In this document: one piece after another, positions 10,981-19,505 of the stretch
Layout of the letters: every line of letters begins with the position of its first letter
Numbering within the stretch: the first letter of the stretch is position 1
NCBI GenBank assembly: GCA_003427395.1
Contig: BFEA01000018.1
Coordinates: forward strand, 2,429,377 to 2,457,033
Source: Chara braunii
Lineage: Eukaryota > Streptophyta > Charophyceae > Charales > Characeae
DNA: 27,657 bases
Direction of reading: 5' to 3'
Made by a program: the position numbers and the translations under genes
Notes under the pieces: generated by a model
What the model was told of the DNA's origin: nothing
The model's input: the letters and a program-made list of their open reading frames with translations, nothing else
Databases searched by the model: none

Positions 10981-11350
10981 TAAGGATCTGCCAGTCGATC
11001 CTAGGGTTGACTGCCCTCAACCACTGCATGGCGAACACCAAGTCAAAGGGGAGCTCAGGGAAAATGTAAAAGTTCAGACTATGTCTGACTTTTCCAACAG
11101 TATCGAAGGTCACCGGGATACCCTTGACCTTCTCCCTGATGCTGAGCACTGTAGAGTCACCAATCCGCACCAGCATCAGTTGCTGCAGCTGCTGAACTTT
11201 CATGCCCAGGTGCAGCTTTTTCACTGCACTGGGAGACATGAAGTTCGTGGTGGCCCCACAGTCCAACAGCCCAGTGATCCTGGTGTTATGACCTGTCATC
11301 ACACGGACTGAAACAGACAGCCGATTTCTGAGTCTTGCCGTGGAATGCAT
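10937..11350 (-). pseudogene. Retropepsin-type aspartic protease of the chromovirus
   Basis: This 137-residue segment has the Ty3/gypsy protease hallmarks. The active-site strand is GLLDCGATTNFMS (Asp codon near 11261-11263), preceded by a beta-rich VSVRVMTGHNTRITG segment. The C-terminal DLVFAMQWLRAVNPRIDW corresponds to the family pattern D-x-[IV]-[LF]-G-M-x-WL...NP-x-IDW. Retropepsins act as dimers to cleave Gag-Pol. Two oddities: the triplet is DCG instead of DSG or DTG, and the usual Gly of LGM is Ala (FAM). The reading frame ends in TGA at 10937-10939 through an apparent indel. The N-terminal side is cut off by the nested element and assembly gap, so the true start is not visible. Confidence 0.8.
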
Positions 11351-11396
11351 GCCATACTAAGTTCCCCCGCCTGCTAAGTCTGCTTGTGTGTGTGTG

Positions 11397-12171
11397 NNNN
11401 NNNNNNNNNNNNNNNNNNNNNNNNNNNNNNNNNNNNNNNNNNNNNNNNNNNNNNNNNNNNNNNNNNNNNNNNNNNNNNNNNNNNNNNNNNNNNNNNNNNN
11501 NNNNNNNNNNNNNNNNNNNNNNNNNNNNNNNNNNNNNNNNNNNNNNNNNNNNNNNNNNNNNNNNNNNNNNNNNNNNNNNNNNNNNNNNNNNNNNNNNNNN
11601 NNNNNNNNNNNNNNNNNNNNNNNNNNNNNNNNNNNNNNNNNNNNNNNNNNNNNNNNNNNNNNNNNNNNNNNNNNNNNNNNNNNNNNNNNNNNNNNNNNNN
11701 NNNNNNNNNNNNNNNNNNNNNNNNNNNNNNNNNNNNNNNNNNNNNNNNNNNNNNNNNNNNNNNNNNNNNNNNNNNNNNNNNNNNNNNNNNNNNNNNNNNN
11801 NNNNNNNNNNNNNNNNNNNNNNNNNNNNNNNNNNNNNNNNNNNNNNNNNNNNNNNNNNNNNNNNNNNNNNNNNNNNNNNNNNNNNNNNNNNNNNNNNNNN
11901 NNNNNNNNNNNNNNNNNNNNNNNNNNNNNNNNNNNNNNNNNNNNNNNNNNNNNNNNNNNNNNNNNNNNNNNNNNNNNNNNNNNNNNNNNNNNNNNNNNNN
12001 NNNNNNNNNNNNNNNNNNNNNNNNNNNNNNNNNNNNNNNNNNNNNNNNNNNNNNNNNNNNNNNNNNNNNNNNNNNNNNNNNNNNNNNNNNNNNNNNNNNN
12101 NNNNNNNNNNNNNNNNNNNNNNNNNNNNNNNNNNNNNNNNNNNNNNNNNNNNNNNNNNNNNNNNNNNNNNN
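11397..12171. other. Assembly gap, 775 N
   Basis: This is a run of unresolved bases inside the chromovirus, between the protease region and a nested LTR-like sequence. Open frames that cross it are artefacts. The GT run just left of it (11385-11396) may have contributed to the assembly failure. Confidence 1.
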
Positions 12172-12722
12172 GAGAAGGAGCCGAGGTACTTACCGGCTAT
12201 GGTGGCAGCCATCTCCTACACCTTGGAGCAGCAGTAAGAAGGCCCTCCGAGGGAGGGAGCTACTCCAAGCATCTCCGAAGCATCTTGGGGCATGTCGGCA
12301 CTTAGGGGGGACAGCCATAACTCATTTGGGAAGTCCTTTGGGCATCGTGGTTGTACTCTGCAGTCCGCCATAGCCTCGGCCTAGGAAGGAGAGGCGGCTA
12401 TGGCTATGGTGGACCTCATAGTTGTCCAGCTGTAGAAGAGAGACTTGGGCAGTGATACTGGACCTTCATTCCAACATTGTTGTATTATTTATTGTTTGAA
12501 TTTATAAAGAGGAGGGGGATATAAGATGCAAGGGAGTTGAGCGAAGAAGAAGAGCTTTGACATTGGTTCTTGCTGGTGTACATTGTCTTTTCCAAACTTT
12601 TCTACTTCTTCTTCTTCTTCTTATCCTCTCCATCCTCCCAAGTTCATTCATTTCCTTTTGCAGTTGGTGAACATTGTGCTGATTGGTGAATTTGTACTTC
12701 GCAATTGGTCCGGGTCATAACA
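12172..12722 (+). mobile_element. Right-hand part of a nested LTR inserted in the chromovirus pol region
   Basis: From the gap edge to 12722 this matches the LTR at 26603-27402 in order. Shared blocks are a GAGGTACTTACC...GCTATGGTGG start, AGTCCGCCATAGCCT, GGCTATGGCTATGGTGGACCTCAT (12393-12417), a TTATTTATTG stretch, GCGAAGAAGAAGAGC, a CTTCTT-rich tract and AAGTTCATTCATTTC. It ends GGGTCATAACA. Immediately right of 12722 the chromovirus coding frame resumes. Left boundary and target duplication are hidden in the gap, so solo LTR versus full element cannot be decided. Orientation is assumed from the TGCAATGA/TCATAACA ends of the other copy. Confidence 0.8.
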
Positions 12723-12996
12723 CTGGTGCTGTTGATCAGTGGCCGAAGCATGATGAGATCAGTCTTGCTCTTCTTCTGTTCCTTCAAATGAAGGAAGAAG
12801 GCAGCAATGGACTGGAGCTCATCCTTCCCCGGGTCCTGATCCGGGTCAGGATCCTCATAGTAGAAGGATGCTGCCCACGCAGTCCCCACACACACATCAT
12901 CACACGCAGTCTCAACTGAAACAGCTGCAGATTCACCTACCTGAGTAGATGAAGGTGCAACATTGGGGGGAACTGCAGTCCCCAGGGTGTGTTTCA
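12723..12996 (-). pseudogene. Start of the Pol frame: Gag-protease linker
   Basis: Directly after the gag stop the -1 frame is open for about 90 codons up to the nested insertion. It reads with a normal coding texture, including SFYYEDPDPDQDPGKDELQS and AFFLHLKEQKKSKTDLIM. This is the expected phase for a Gag-Pol fusion made by a single -1 shift at 12997-13003. There is no recognised fold; it may be a spacer ahead of the protease. The nested LTR separates it from the protease. Confidence 0.7.
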
Positions 12997-14622
12997 GTTT
13001 TTTGACTGACTACCTGGGCCTGGCATGTAAGGGCAGTCCTTCAGGAAGTGTTGTCCCTCACATCTCAGGCAGACCCCTCTTTCCTTTCTTCTTCTCCAGA
13101 CTCCCTCCTCGATCTTGAGGTCATGCCAGGGGAGTGTGGAGGGATTGAGAGGTTCAGCTGGCATATGGACGTCTCTAGGCAGGTTAGGGCACTGGGAAGA
13201 GGAAGGTTGACGTCCCTTTTCCTTTCCCTTGGCACTGGCTGAGGCTGTGGTGGGAGAGAACTTTTTCTGCAGCTGCAGAGCTCCCAAAACAGCCTGAGTC
13301 ACAACTGCTGCAACATCTGTCTCAGTAGCAGATCCGGTCCCACCTGAAGGTGCATCAGGCTGGGAATCGGAATCTGATCCTGAGGCAGACCCCGCATGAG
13401 TAAAGGCTGCCTTTCCTCTTCTGCCACCTCTGGGGAAGGCACCTTTCCTCCTATCAGAGGATGGGGCCTGGACATGGAGTTTGGCCTCCATTTCCAGGGC
13501 TGCACGGCCAAAGGACCTCCAGTCCTTGTGCCCAGCGCTATACAATGCAACAACAAACTTCTCAGGCGCTGCCCTGCAGAAGTTGGTCAGCAAATCATCA
13601 GAAGACATGACCAACCCAAGGGTGGAGGTAAGCTGCTCGAACTCAGCAAACAAGGCCTGCAGGGTGCCGCTGTACCGCTGCTGTCCCAGGTGAGCAATCT
13701 TGTCAGCAGCCTTGCGGGCCCGCTCCTTGTCTGCAAATCGGTCCTCCAGGGCCTGCAGAAGCTTGTCTGCCCCAAGCCCAAAAGCCCAGTCCTCCATGGA
13801 CTGCTGCAGGGTGCTGGAAGTTGAAGCGGCCCACTTCAGTGCAGGCCCTTCCAGCAGTCCCAGAACAGTCGCCACCTTGGCCTGTTCTGCACAGACAAAG
13901 CCCCTCAAGTAGGCTCTGGTCCCAGCAGCCCAGTCCCCAACATCGGTCTTGGGGTCATCGCCCCTGAACTTGTTGGGAGCAGGGATCTTGGGACCTCTTT
14001 GGTCTCCTGCAGTCACAACAGCATAGGTGGCCTATCCTGAGGCCTTTTGGGAAGGGGTAGATGACCGGGAAGAATGTACAGAACCAGCATGGGATGCATG
14101 TGGTGAGGAAGGGGATGAAGGAGGAGGAGATGGTTTGGGTTTCAGCAGAGGGGGCTGAGGGGCTGTCAGCTTGGCGGCTGCCAGCTGAGCAGTCAAGTTC
14201 CGAATAGAATCCAGGATCTTGGACTGCTGAGCTGACAGCTCGTCAACCCGACGCTCCAGTCGCACAAGGCGATCATCCCAGTTCGTGAACTGGGAGTTGG
14301 TGATCTTGTGCTCTAGCAGGATCATCTCTGCCATCTGCTTGGTGACCTGGGAGCAACGATCATCTGTGAGCGCTTTGTCTAGCTGCTGCAACAGATATTC
14401 TCTTCTGGAATGATCTGTTGCAGCCTCTAGCTCAGCTGCCTCCTACTGTTCCAATTCTGCAAGTCTGGTCTGTTGCTGCCGCAGTTGTTCTTCCAGCTCC
14501 TTCTTCAATCGCTGAGTAGCAGCCAGAGGTGGAGGAGGAGTAGTGGAGGTTGAAGGTTGTTCACCTTCTACCTTCATCACAACTTCCACCTGTGGGTGCT
14601 GCTCATTTCCCTGATCAGACAT
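12994..14622 (-). pseudogene. gag of the chromovirus with two in-frame TAG codons
   Basis: Gag forms the particle and packages the element RNA. A single frame of 543 codons runs from ATG at 14620-14622 to TGA at 12994-12996. It is interrupted only by TAG at codon 60 (14443-14445) and codon 197 (14032-14034). In order it holds a Q/E-rich coiled-coil N-terminus (KKELEEQLRQQQ), more heptad-like helix (RLVRLERRVDELSAQQSKIL), a P/S-rich linker, a retrotransposon Gag capsid-like domain (APNKFRGDD, YLRGFV, GLLEGPALKWA, LEDRFAD), a basic/Ser-rich linker, and a zinc knuckle CLRCEGQHFLKDC at 13033-13071. The knuckle spacing is CX2CX3HX4C, one residue short of the usual CX2CX4HX4C. Both TAGs would restore Gln if CAG was ancestral. 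Confidence 0.88.
12997..13003 (-). promoter_or_regulatory. -1 ribosomal frameshift heptamer A AAA AAC
   Basis: In the gag frame the last codons read TCA AAA AAC TGA, so A AAA AAC sits in the correct X XXY YYZ phase directly before the stop. A -1 slip enters the open Pol frame. The same heptamer is a known strong site in retroviruses. A potential hairpin downstream pairs GGGGA with TCCCC around a seven-base loop, starting about 13 bases after the heptamer. That is longer than the typical spacer, so the stimulator is uncertain. Confidence 0.75.
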
Positions 14623-16145
14623 TTCCCGATTTCAAAATAAAACCAAAAATATACAGACAGCAAACAGAGTATGCAGCGATACTCAGATTCCTGCAGATAC
14701 CTGGAATCGTTGCAATAGCCCAACACTGGAATAGGTGGGTGTACAGGCAATCAACGGTTTGGGTTGGAAAGGTGTCTCTGGGGTCAGGTGTCAGACAGAC
14801 TGTAAGTCCAGCAAAATCAGTCACACGATTTCCTTTTACTGACCCTGGACCACACTGGAGTTAGTAGAGTCACTCCACTACTCTTCCAAAGACCCACTAG
14901 ATTTCCAGTACCCACTAGAAAACAAGTGTCATCAGTGAGAATGAGGGAAGATGGTTAGTACAAACAAGATAGATCAACCACAACAAGCGATGCAGGCAAA
15001 TACCCTGTATCCTGACTCGAACTCCGTTTTAGACTCTGATGACTCTGGCAGTCATACCTTAGGGTATGGCGAAGTGCAGTTTTCACTGTATCCAGTGAAA
15101 TACTGCAAATCCAACTCTGCGATTCTACAGTAATGTCTATTTTTGGATTGCGATTCACTGGGGACTGACAGAACTGAATTCTGACAAACAGAATTGAAGT
15201 TATGACTGACCCTAGGTAGCACATGCTATAAATAGACTCAACGCAAAACTGGAATTCACAGTATTACTACCTTTCCAGTACAGCACAGTTTGAGCATCCC
15301 AGAATAATCGCAATGCAGTATAGCAGTCACAAAACAATTTTGGATCAGAAAGAGTCAGGAGAGGGTGAGAAATGAGCAGAGAGAGGTAGGGGAGAGATCG
15401 TTATGGCTATCATGCAGTCTGCAATTTTCACATCCAGTCACTGACAGACAGATAGACCATTATAATTCACTAAACTAATACTATCTGGATCGCAATACAG
15501 GTAGGTGCATGGAACGGACTCACTTTCAGAGAATCTTGCAGGTGATGATGAAGATCTGGCTATGGCTGATGATACCCTTATCTCGCCAATTTCTCCCAGA
15601 TATTCCTCCTGACACTTCCACGCACAGAACACCTTCAAATTCGTTGATCCTCCTCAAGATCCTGTAGCGCTTCACTCCCTCAACCCAGATGCACTATATC
15701 TGGTCCTGTGGCGCCCAGATAGCCAATAGCAAAATATCTCGCCACAGTGCCTGGTAGTCGCTGATGCTAAAAATAGCCCCAGATGGGGTTATTTCTTCTG
15801 GAGATTGATACAGTATGTCAATCTCCCTCAGCTCAACCCAAGAATGATGTCGCTCAAGGATCTCTAATGTCCTCAGGGGTAATTCGCCACTCTGGGGTAA
15901 TTCGCAATATTACCCTCAAGGTTGGCTATGGCGAATTAGCCCTGCACTCGCCACTTCCTGACCAGCGCCCTGACAGGCTCAGTGCGCTTGCTCGGTGCAA
16001 CCACTGAACACTTGAATCCCCCGCTGAAAGTCGTCTTCCCTGCCGACTCAGTACTGGGGAAGATGAATCGCCATGAAGCTCTCGCCAGTAGATTGCCAGA
16101 TGAAGAAGATGCCTCAGTGCGCTCAACCCTCAGTGTTCCAAATCC
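14623..16145 (-). other. Long leader between PBS and gag
   Basis: About 1.5 kb separates the PBS from the gag start with no credible coding frame on either strand. Such leaders usually hold packaging or dimerisation signals. A stem of 13-14 bp with a single bulge around a four-base loop lies at 15076-15106 (GCAGTTTTCACTG against CAGTGAAATACTGC) and is a candidate. Confidence 0.6.
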
Positions 16146-16163
16146 AATCCCGCTCCGATACCA
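16146..16163 (-). promoter_or_regulatory. Primer-binding site, initiator-Met-type tRNA
   Basis: Two bases inside the 5' LTR the minus strand reads TGGTATCGGAGCGGGATT. It starts with the TGG complementary to a tRNA CCA end and resembles the TGGTATCAGAGC initiator-Met PBS of plant LTR elements, with a G for A change. It primes minus-strand DNA synthesis. Confidence 0.85.
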
Positions 16164-16165
16164 AC

Positions 16166-17243
16166 TGTTATGAACTTGGTTGTCTGACGATTTTTACCGC
16201 CACTCACACACAGACAATCTCATACACGCCCATACATGCATAAGAGAAGGGGGAGAGGAGACAGAGTCCACACTGCACACAGATCAGAGTAGGCAGCGGA
16301 ATACAGCTATGCACAGGTGGGGAGAAGACACACAATGTTTCTCCCTCTCTGACATGCTCCCAACAACCCAATCACAAGTAGAACTGGCAAGGATAACAAT
16401 TGAAATGACACTGATGATGAGCCAACTCAAACAATTATCGTAACAGAGTTTGTTCCAGTATCTCGCCACTCTCAGAACTCACACCCCACTCTCTATCCTA
16501 CACCCAGTTAGTAGCGCCACATCAGAATGGCCTCCCAGAGGCCAGCGCCAACCACCCTGATGAAGAACAGGTCCTGCGATGAAGTCTTCAGTGTCGATGG
16601 ACAACTCTAACGAAGGAACAGGCAGCTATGGCTGCCACCACCCACGAGTACATGGTGTAGAGCCTCAATACAGCCGGGCCACACACAGATACCCCCAGGG
16701 GTAGATGCGTTGAGGATGCCCCAGCTATGGCAGACTCAGCCTGGACCGGCTATGGCTGCTGTCAACGGCGAGTCTCAGGATGCCGCCTGCAGACAGATAC
16801 CGCCACCAACTTGCTTGGCTTCTCCAACGCTGCTTCGCGAGAAATGAACTGCCAAAAGTCCTGAACCGATGGGCCTAACCTATCTATAGACTACCTAGAC
16901 CTAGACCGGACTGACTGACCGACCGGTACCATTGCTGTTTCGGCCTCTCGGCCTCTACCGGATCCGGCTATAGGCTATAGGACCGTCTAGCAGCATAGGC
17001 CGCTTAGGGCCTGTCTGTCCTAGGGGTAGCCCGGGCCTGCTACAGGCAGTTAGGGTAGCTGTAGGAATTCGGGTTAGTGCTGGGCCTATATTTTCCCAGA
17101 TTTGCAGATATGTCCCTCACGAATTTCCCTACAGGCAGGTCTCTCGGTTAGCCCTCAGCCAAACAAAATTGCAAATCTAACCCTACCGGTTAGTATACAA
17201 CCTCGCAGTCAATCTCGGCAGTCGAAATCAGCAAGTCATTGCA
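16166..17243 (-). repeat. 5' LTR of the chromovirus (1078 bp)
   Basis: This copy is identical to 6801-7878 except at 17158, 17173 and 17200, all transitions. It would provide the U3 promoter and transcription start of the element. TG...CA termini and the external GCTAT duplication define its ends exactly. Confidence 0.95.
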
Positions 17244-17248
17244 GCTAT
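17244..17248. repeat. Target-site duplication, right copy (GCTAT)
   Basis: Identical to 6796-6800 on the other side of the element. Confidence 0.9.
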
Positions 17249-17268
17249 AATGACCGTGCGTTGTATTC
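17249..17268. repeat. Remainder of the right arm of the split 31-bp inverted repeat
   Basis: These 20 bases complete the arm begun at 6790-6800 and pair perfectly with the outer 20 bases of the left arm (6740-6759). Confidence 0.85.
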
Positions 17269-17705
17269 AGGGCTCCCTCAGTTAATCACCAGACCCTGTT
17301 ACAACACTGTTGTCATCAACATGCACCATAGCTCAATAGATCCATGCTTATTTAATGTTTATATGGCCTTGTCAACGCAATCTCATGACTACAGGGTCCA
17401 CTGGCAAACAAACATCCCGAAATTGCTCTTCCTGAAACCGTAGCGTCCTACTCCTGGATGTATGACCACCTTCTACTGATCTCCGCTCCAGAGATGCAAG
17501 CTGTGTCCCAACGCAGGCCTGGGCTGATATCAAATTGTGTCACAGGTCCAGCTTGGCTGTTATGGCGCCATTTGAGAGTCATTGGACCCTGGTCCAACCT
17601 CTGATGAAAAATCACATTGTAATATGTAGGATCATATACTAACAGGTACCATTTGACTCGTTGTTCACATGCCTACAAAGAAAATAGTACAAACTGTTCA
17701 TTCAT
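17269..17705. other. Non-coding stretch right of the chromovirus
   Basis: No gene is recognised. At 17284-17328 an AATCACCAG...GTCATCAACATGCAC segment resembles 6624-6665 left of the element (AATCACCAG...GTCATGAACATGCAC), in the same orientation. Confidence 0.4.
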
Positions 17706-17738
17706 CTCGTGCATGGGAGAGGCTCTCCCATGCATGAG
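17706..17738. repeat. Short perfect foldback
   Basis: A 15-bp stem with one G-T pair (CTCGTGCATGGGAGA against TCTCCCATGCATGAG) encloses a three-base loop. It could form a stable hairpin in RNA. The following DNA is not T-rich, so it is not an obvious terminator. Confidence 0.8.
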
Positions 17739-17764
17739 GTTGGAGTCCGTTGGACCCATACGTG

Positions 17765-17898
17765 AGAATGCAAGCACTTTGTGTGATGTTATGGCCCCAT
17801 ACGTGAATGTTAACGAGTTGACAAGCTGCGACACTGCAAAATGTCGTCGTTAGTGGTGAGTATGGTGACCAATGCATCACACAAAGTGCTTGTATTCT
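17765..17898. repeat. 24-bp inverted repeat with about 86-bp centre
   Basis: AGAATGCAAGCACTTTGTGTGATG (17765-17788) pairs with 17875-17898 with one mismatch. Pairing continues imperfectly inward through TATGG/CCATA blocks. It may be a small foldback element or an RNA stem. Confidence 0.75.
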
Positions 17899-17920
17899 AT
17901 TTTTTTTCATCCCTCCAGCT

Positions 17921-18054
17921 CCACAATAGGTGACCGTGACAAGGATGGACGTTATATCATCAGATACATTGAAGGGATGAGAGAACGAAATATGGAATTA
18001 TTTCTTTCAGAAAGGACTCTTGCTAGGAGGGAGTGCTCGTACCACCTCTCCTAG
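17921..18054 (+). CDS. Exon-like open frame after a strong splice acceptor, unrecognised
   Basis: A T-rich tract ending CATCCCTCCAG (about 17898-17920) is a good 3' splice site. The frame that follows encodes about 43 residues to a TAG at 18052-18054, with a charged, coding-like texture (DRDKDGRYIIRYIEG, MRERNMELFLSERTLARRE). DRDKDG resembles the start of an EF-hand loop, but positions 8 and 12 do not fit, so no calcium-binding role is claimed. The far end overlaps a 10-bp stem-loop (18020-18057). There is no partner exon, so this is a hypothesis. Confidence 0.25.
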
Positions 18055-18057
18055 CAA
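18020..18057. repeat. Stem-loop with 10-bp stem followed by a T run
   Basis: TTGCTAGGAG pairs with CTCCTAGCAA around an 18-base loop. A T-rich then A-rich run follows at about 18065-18092. The arrangement resembles a terminator, but in a eukaryotic nuclear context it is more likely incidental. Confidence 0.5.
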
Positions 18058-18427
18058 AGACACTGTTTTTTTTTTTCCAAAAAAAAAAAAAGAGAGAGAG
18101 CAGAAAATCAGACCTTGACTCAGAGGAATTGGTTCAAATTGGCATATAAGGGAGAAGAGAAGATTCAGAAAGGTGTGGAAAAGTGAAAGGGGGTGGGGGG
18201 ATATAATCTGTACGCACTGGAAGCAATTGGTCCCTTCGTGTTTGTGAAGAGACTGCCCCTCTTCAATGCCTTGCTTGCCAGATATAAAGTTATAAACACT
18301 TTCCTTGCTTAGCCTCTCTTCAATATCTTGCTTGCAAGACATACACACCATACATGCAAGCGTACGCTGTACGGCACACGAGTACACGGGATCAGTGCGG
18401 CGCACTGGCATGTACGTTGTACAAACC

Positions 18428-18428
<1 letters not shown>

Positions 18429-18465
<37 letters not shown>
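18429..18465 (+). repeat. Poly(A) tract, 37 A
   Basis: An uninterrupted A run follows a short GTAC-rich segment (GTACGCTGTACGG at about 18362). It suggests the 3' end of a small retroposed RNA, but no parent sequence is recognised. Confidence 0.7.
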
Positions 18466-18467
<2 letters not shown>

Positions 18468-18607
18468 AGAATGCAAGCTGGGCGAGTAATGTCGCCACCT
18501 AACGGTCAAGACTGATGTCCCAGAGACCTATTTGAGGCTATTTCTGATGCTCAACAGGATCTCGTCCTTGGGTAGTACACCCTTCTGCATCTACGAAACA
18601 GCAAACG

Positions 18608-18625
18608 AAAAAAAAAAAAAAAAAA
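18608..18625 (+). repeat. Poly(A) tract, 18 A
   Basis: This is a second A run 140 bases downstream of the 37-base one; it may be another retroposon tail. Confidence 0.7.
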
Positions 18626-18883
18626 CATGTTGCTGGTGTGGGGCATGAATGTGCAGGTTCTGCGTGTCGCGCGGTGCAATTTTTTTAATGCACGGCCATG
18701 CGGCTCGTGCGGTTGCAAGTATGATACGCAACCTTTCTGGCTCAGCTTTATGATGGAGGAATCAACGCTTCCTTGGCCGATTCCCAGATTGCAGACCAAC
18801 TTTGTCTCTTTTAATGGCCACCTCCATGGGAGCAGTATCCCTCCTGCTTTTCGTAGAGCCTTGACTCCTCCATGCACTCTCAA

Positions 18884-18968
18884 TCTGCGAGTAATAGCCC
18901 AGCTGTTTTTCACATCAACACTCCACTTGGATCCGCAAGCAACAGCCCGGCTGGTTTTCACATTAGTG
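18884..18968 (+). repeat. Two-copy 48-bp repeat (16 codons)
   Basis: TCTGCGAGTAATAGCCCAGC at 18884 recurs as TCCGCAAGCAACAGCCCGGC at 18932. In one plus-strand frame both copies encode SASNSPA-x-FHI, and the changes are partly synonymous (AGT/AGC, AAT/AAC). The frame is short and otherwise unrecognised. Confidence 0.65.
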
Positions 18969-19203
18969 TCTTTTTTCCTCTCTTGATTCCTTCGTTCTCA
19001 ATCGGATTCCGCTACTTCCATCATGAATTCCTTGCTCGGCGGCGAATCACCTTTCAGGGGATAACGCATGCCGAAACCTTCTCACTTTGGAAGATGAGCA
19101 GGAAGGAGATATCATGTTGACAGCAAGAGAAACAGGGACATAAACCACATCAGACCAGGAGATAATAAAGCATGGCTGGAATATGCTTTTGTGATGTGTT
19201 TGT

Positions 19204-19470
19204 TTGTTTTTTTCTGATAGTAAACCATGTAGCAGCACCTATCAGATCAGAAAGAGTGAGGGGCCAATTGGGCAATTACTGCTAGTAATTGTTGAACGCC
19301 AAATGAAGCAGCAGATGCCCAACACTGGCAATCGGCAGACAACATGTCAACATATATTACATGCCATGCGTTTGATGTCTTGCTTGAATGAGAACTTGAA
19401 GATTTGTGAGACTTGGAAGAGCAAATGGAATTCAGAGCTACGACACAGAATAGTGGAGGGCGGACGATAG
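19204..19470 (+). CDS. Unrecognised open frame, possible exon
   Basis: The 88-codon frame contains a coding-like segment (GPIGQLLLVIVERQMKQQM, then HAMRLMSCLNENLKICETWK) and ends in TAG. No family is recognised, and the ATG context and N-terminal residues look non-coding, so if real it probably starts at an internal acceptor. It may be chance. Confidence 0.22.
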   Translation: MFFSDSKPCSSTYQIRKSEGPIGQLLLVIVERQMKQQMPNTGNRQTTCQHILHAMRLMSCLNENLKICETWKSKWNSELRHRIVEGGR

Positions 19471-19505
19471 AGAGACTGCATGGGGCAAGACAGTTATCAA
19501 GCCGC

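Larger units (their letters stand above)
6801..17243 (-). mobile_element. Ty3/gypsy chromovirus LTR retrotransposon, degenerate coding, near-identical LTRs
   Basis: This complete-ended LTR retrotransposon is transcribed on the minus strand. Reading from right to left it contains the 5' LTR, an initiator-Met-type PBS, a leader of about 1.5 kb, gag, a -1 frameshift site, a linker, protease, RT, RNase H, integrase with chromodomain, a polypurine tract and the 3' LTR. A GCTAT duplication flanks it. The order PR-RT-RH-IN and the chromodomain place it among chromoviruses. It is interrupted by a second LTR-type sequence and an assembly gap (11397-12722). The coding frame carries at least four stops and four single-base frameshifts, yet the LTRs differ at only three of 1078 positions. 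Confidence 0.95.

Noticed and set aside
11286-12373. Long open frames of about 300 codons on both strands
   Set aside because: They are open only because they cross the 775-base N gap.
17921-17980. EF-hand calcium-binding loop at DRDKDGRY
   Set aside because: Only the first six positions fit; the hydrophobic position 8 and acidic position 12 are missing.
18020-18092. Rho-independent terminator-like stem-loop with T run
   Set aside because: The context is eukaryotic nuclear DNA, the loop is 18 bases, and there is no gene ending here on either strand that would need it.
18007-18498. 163-codon minus-strand frame with a long Phe run
   Set aside because: The Phe run is the 37-base poly(A) read backwards; the rest has no protein-like character.
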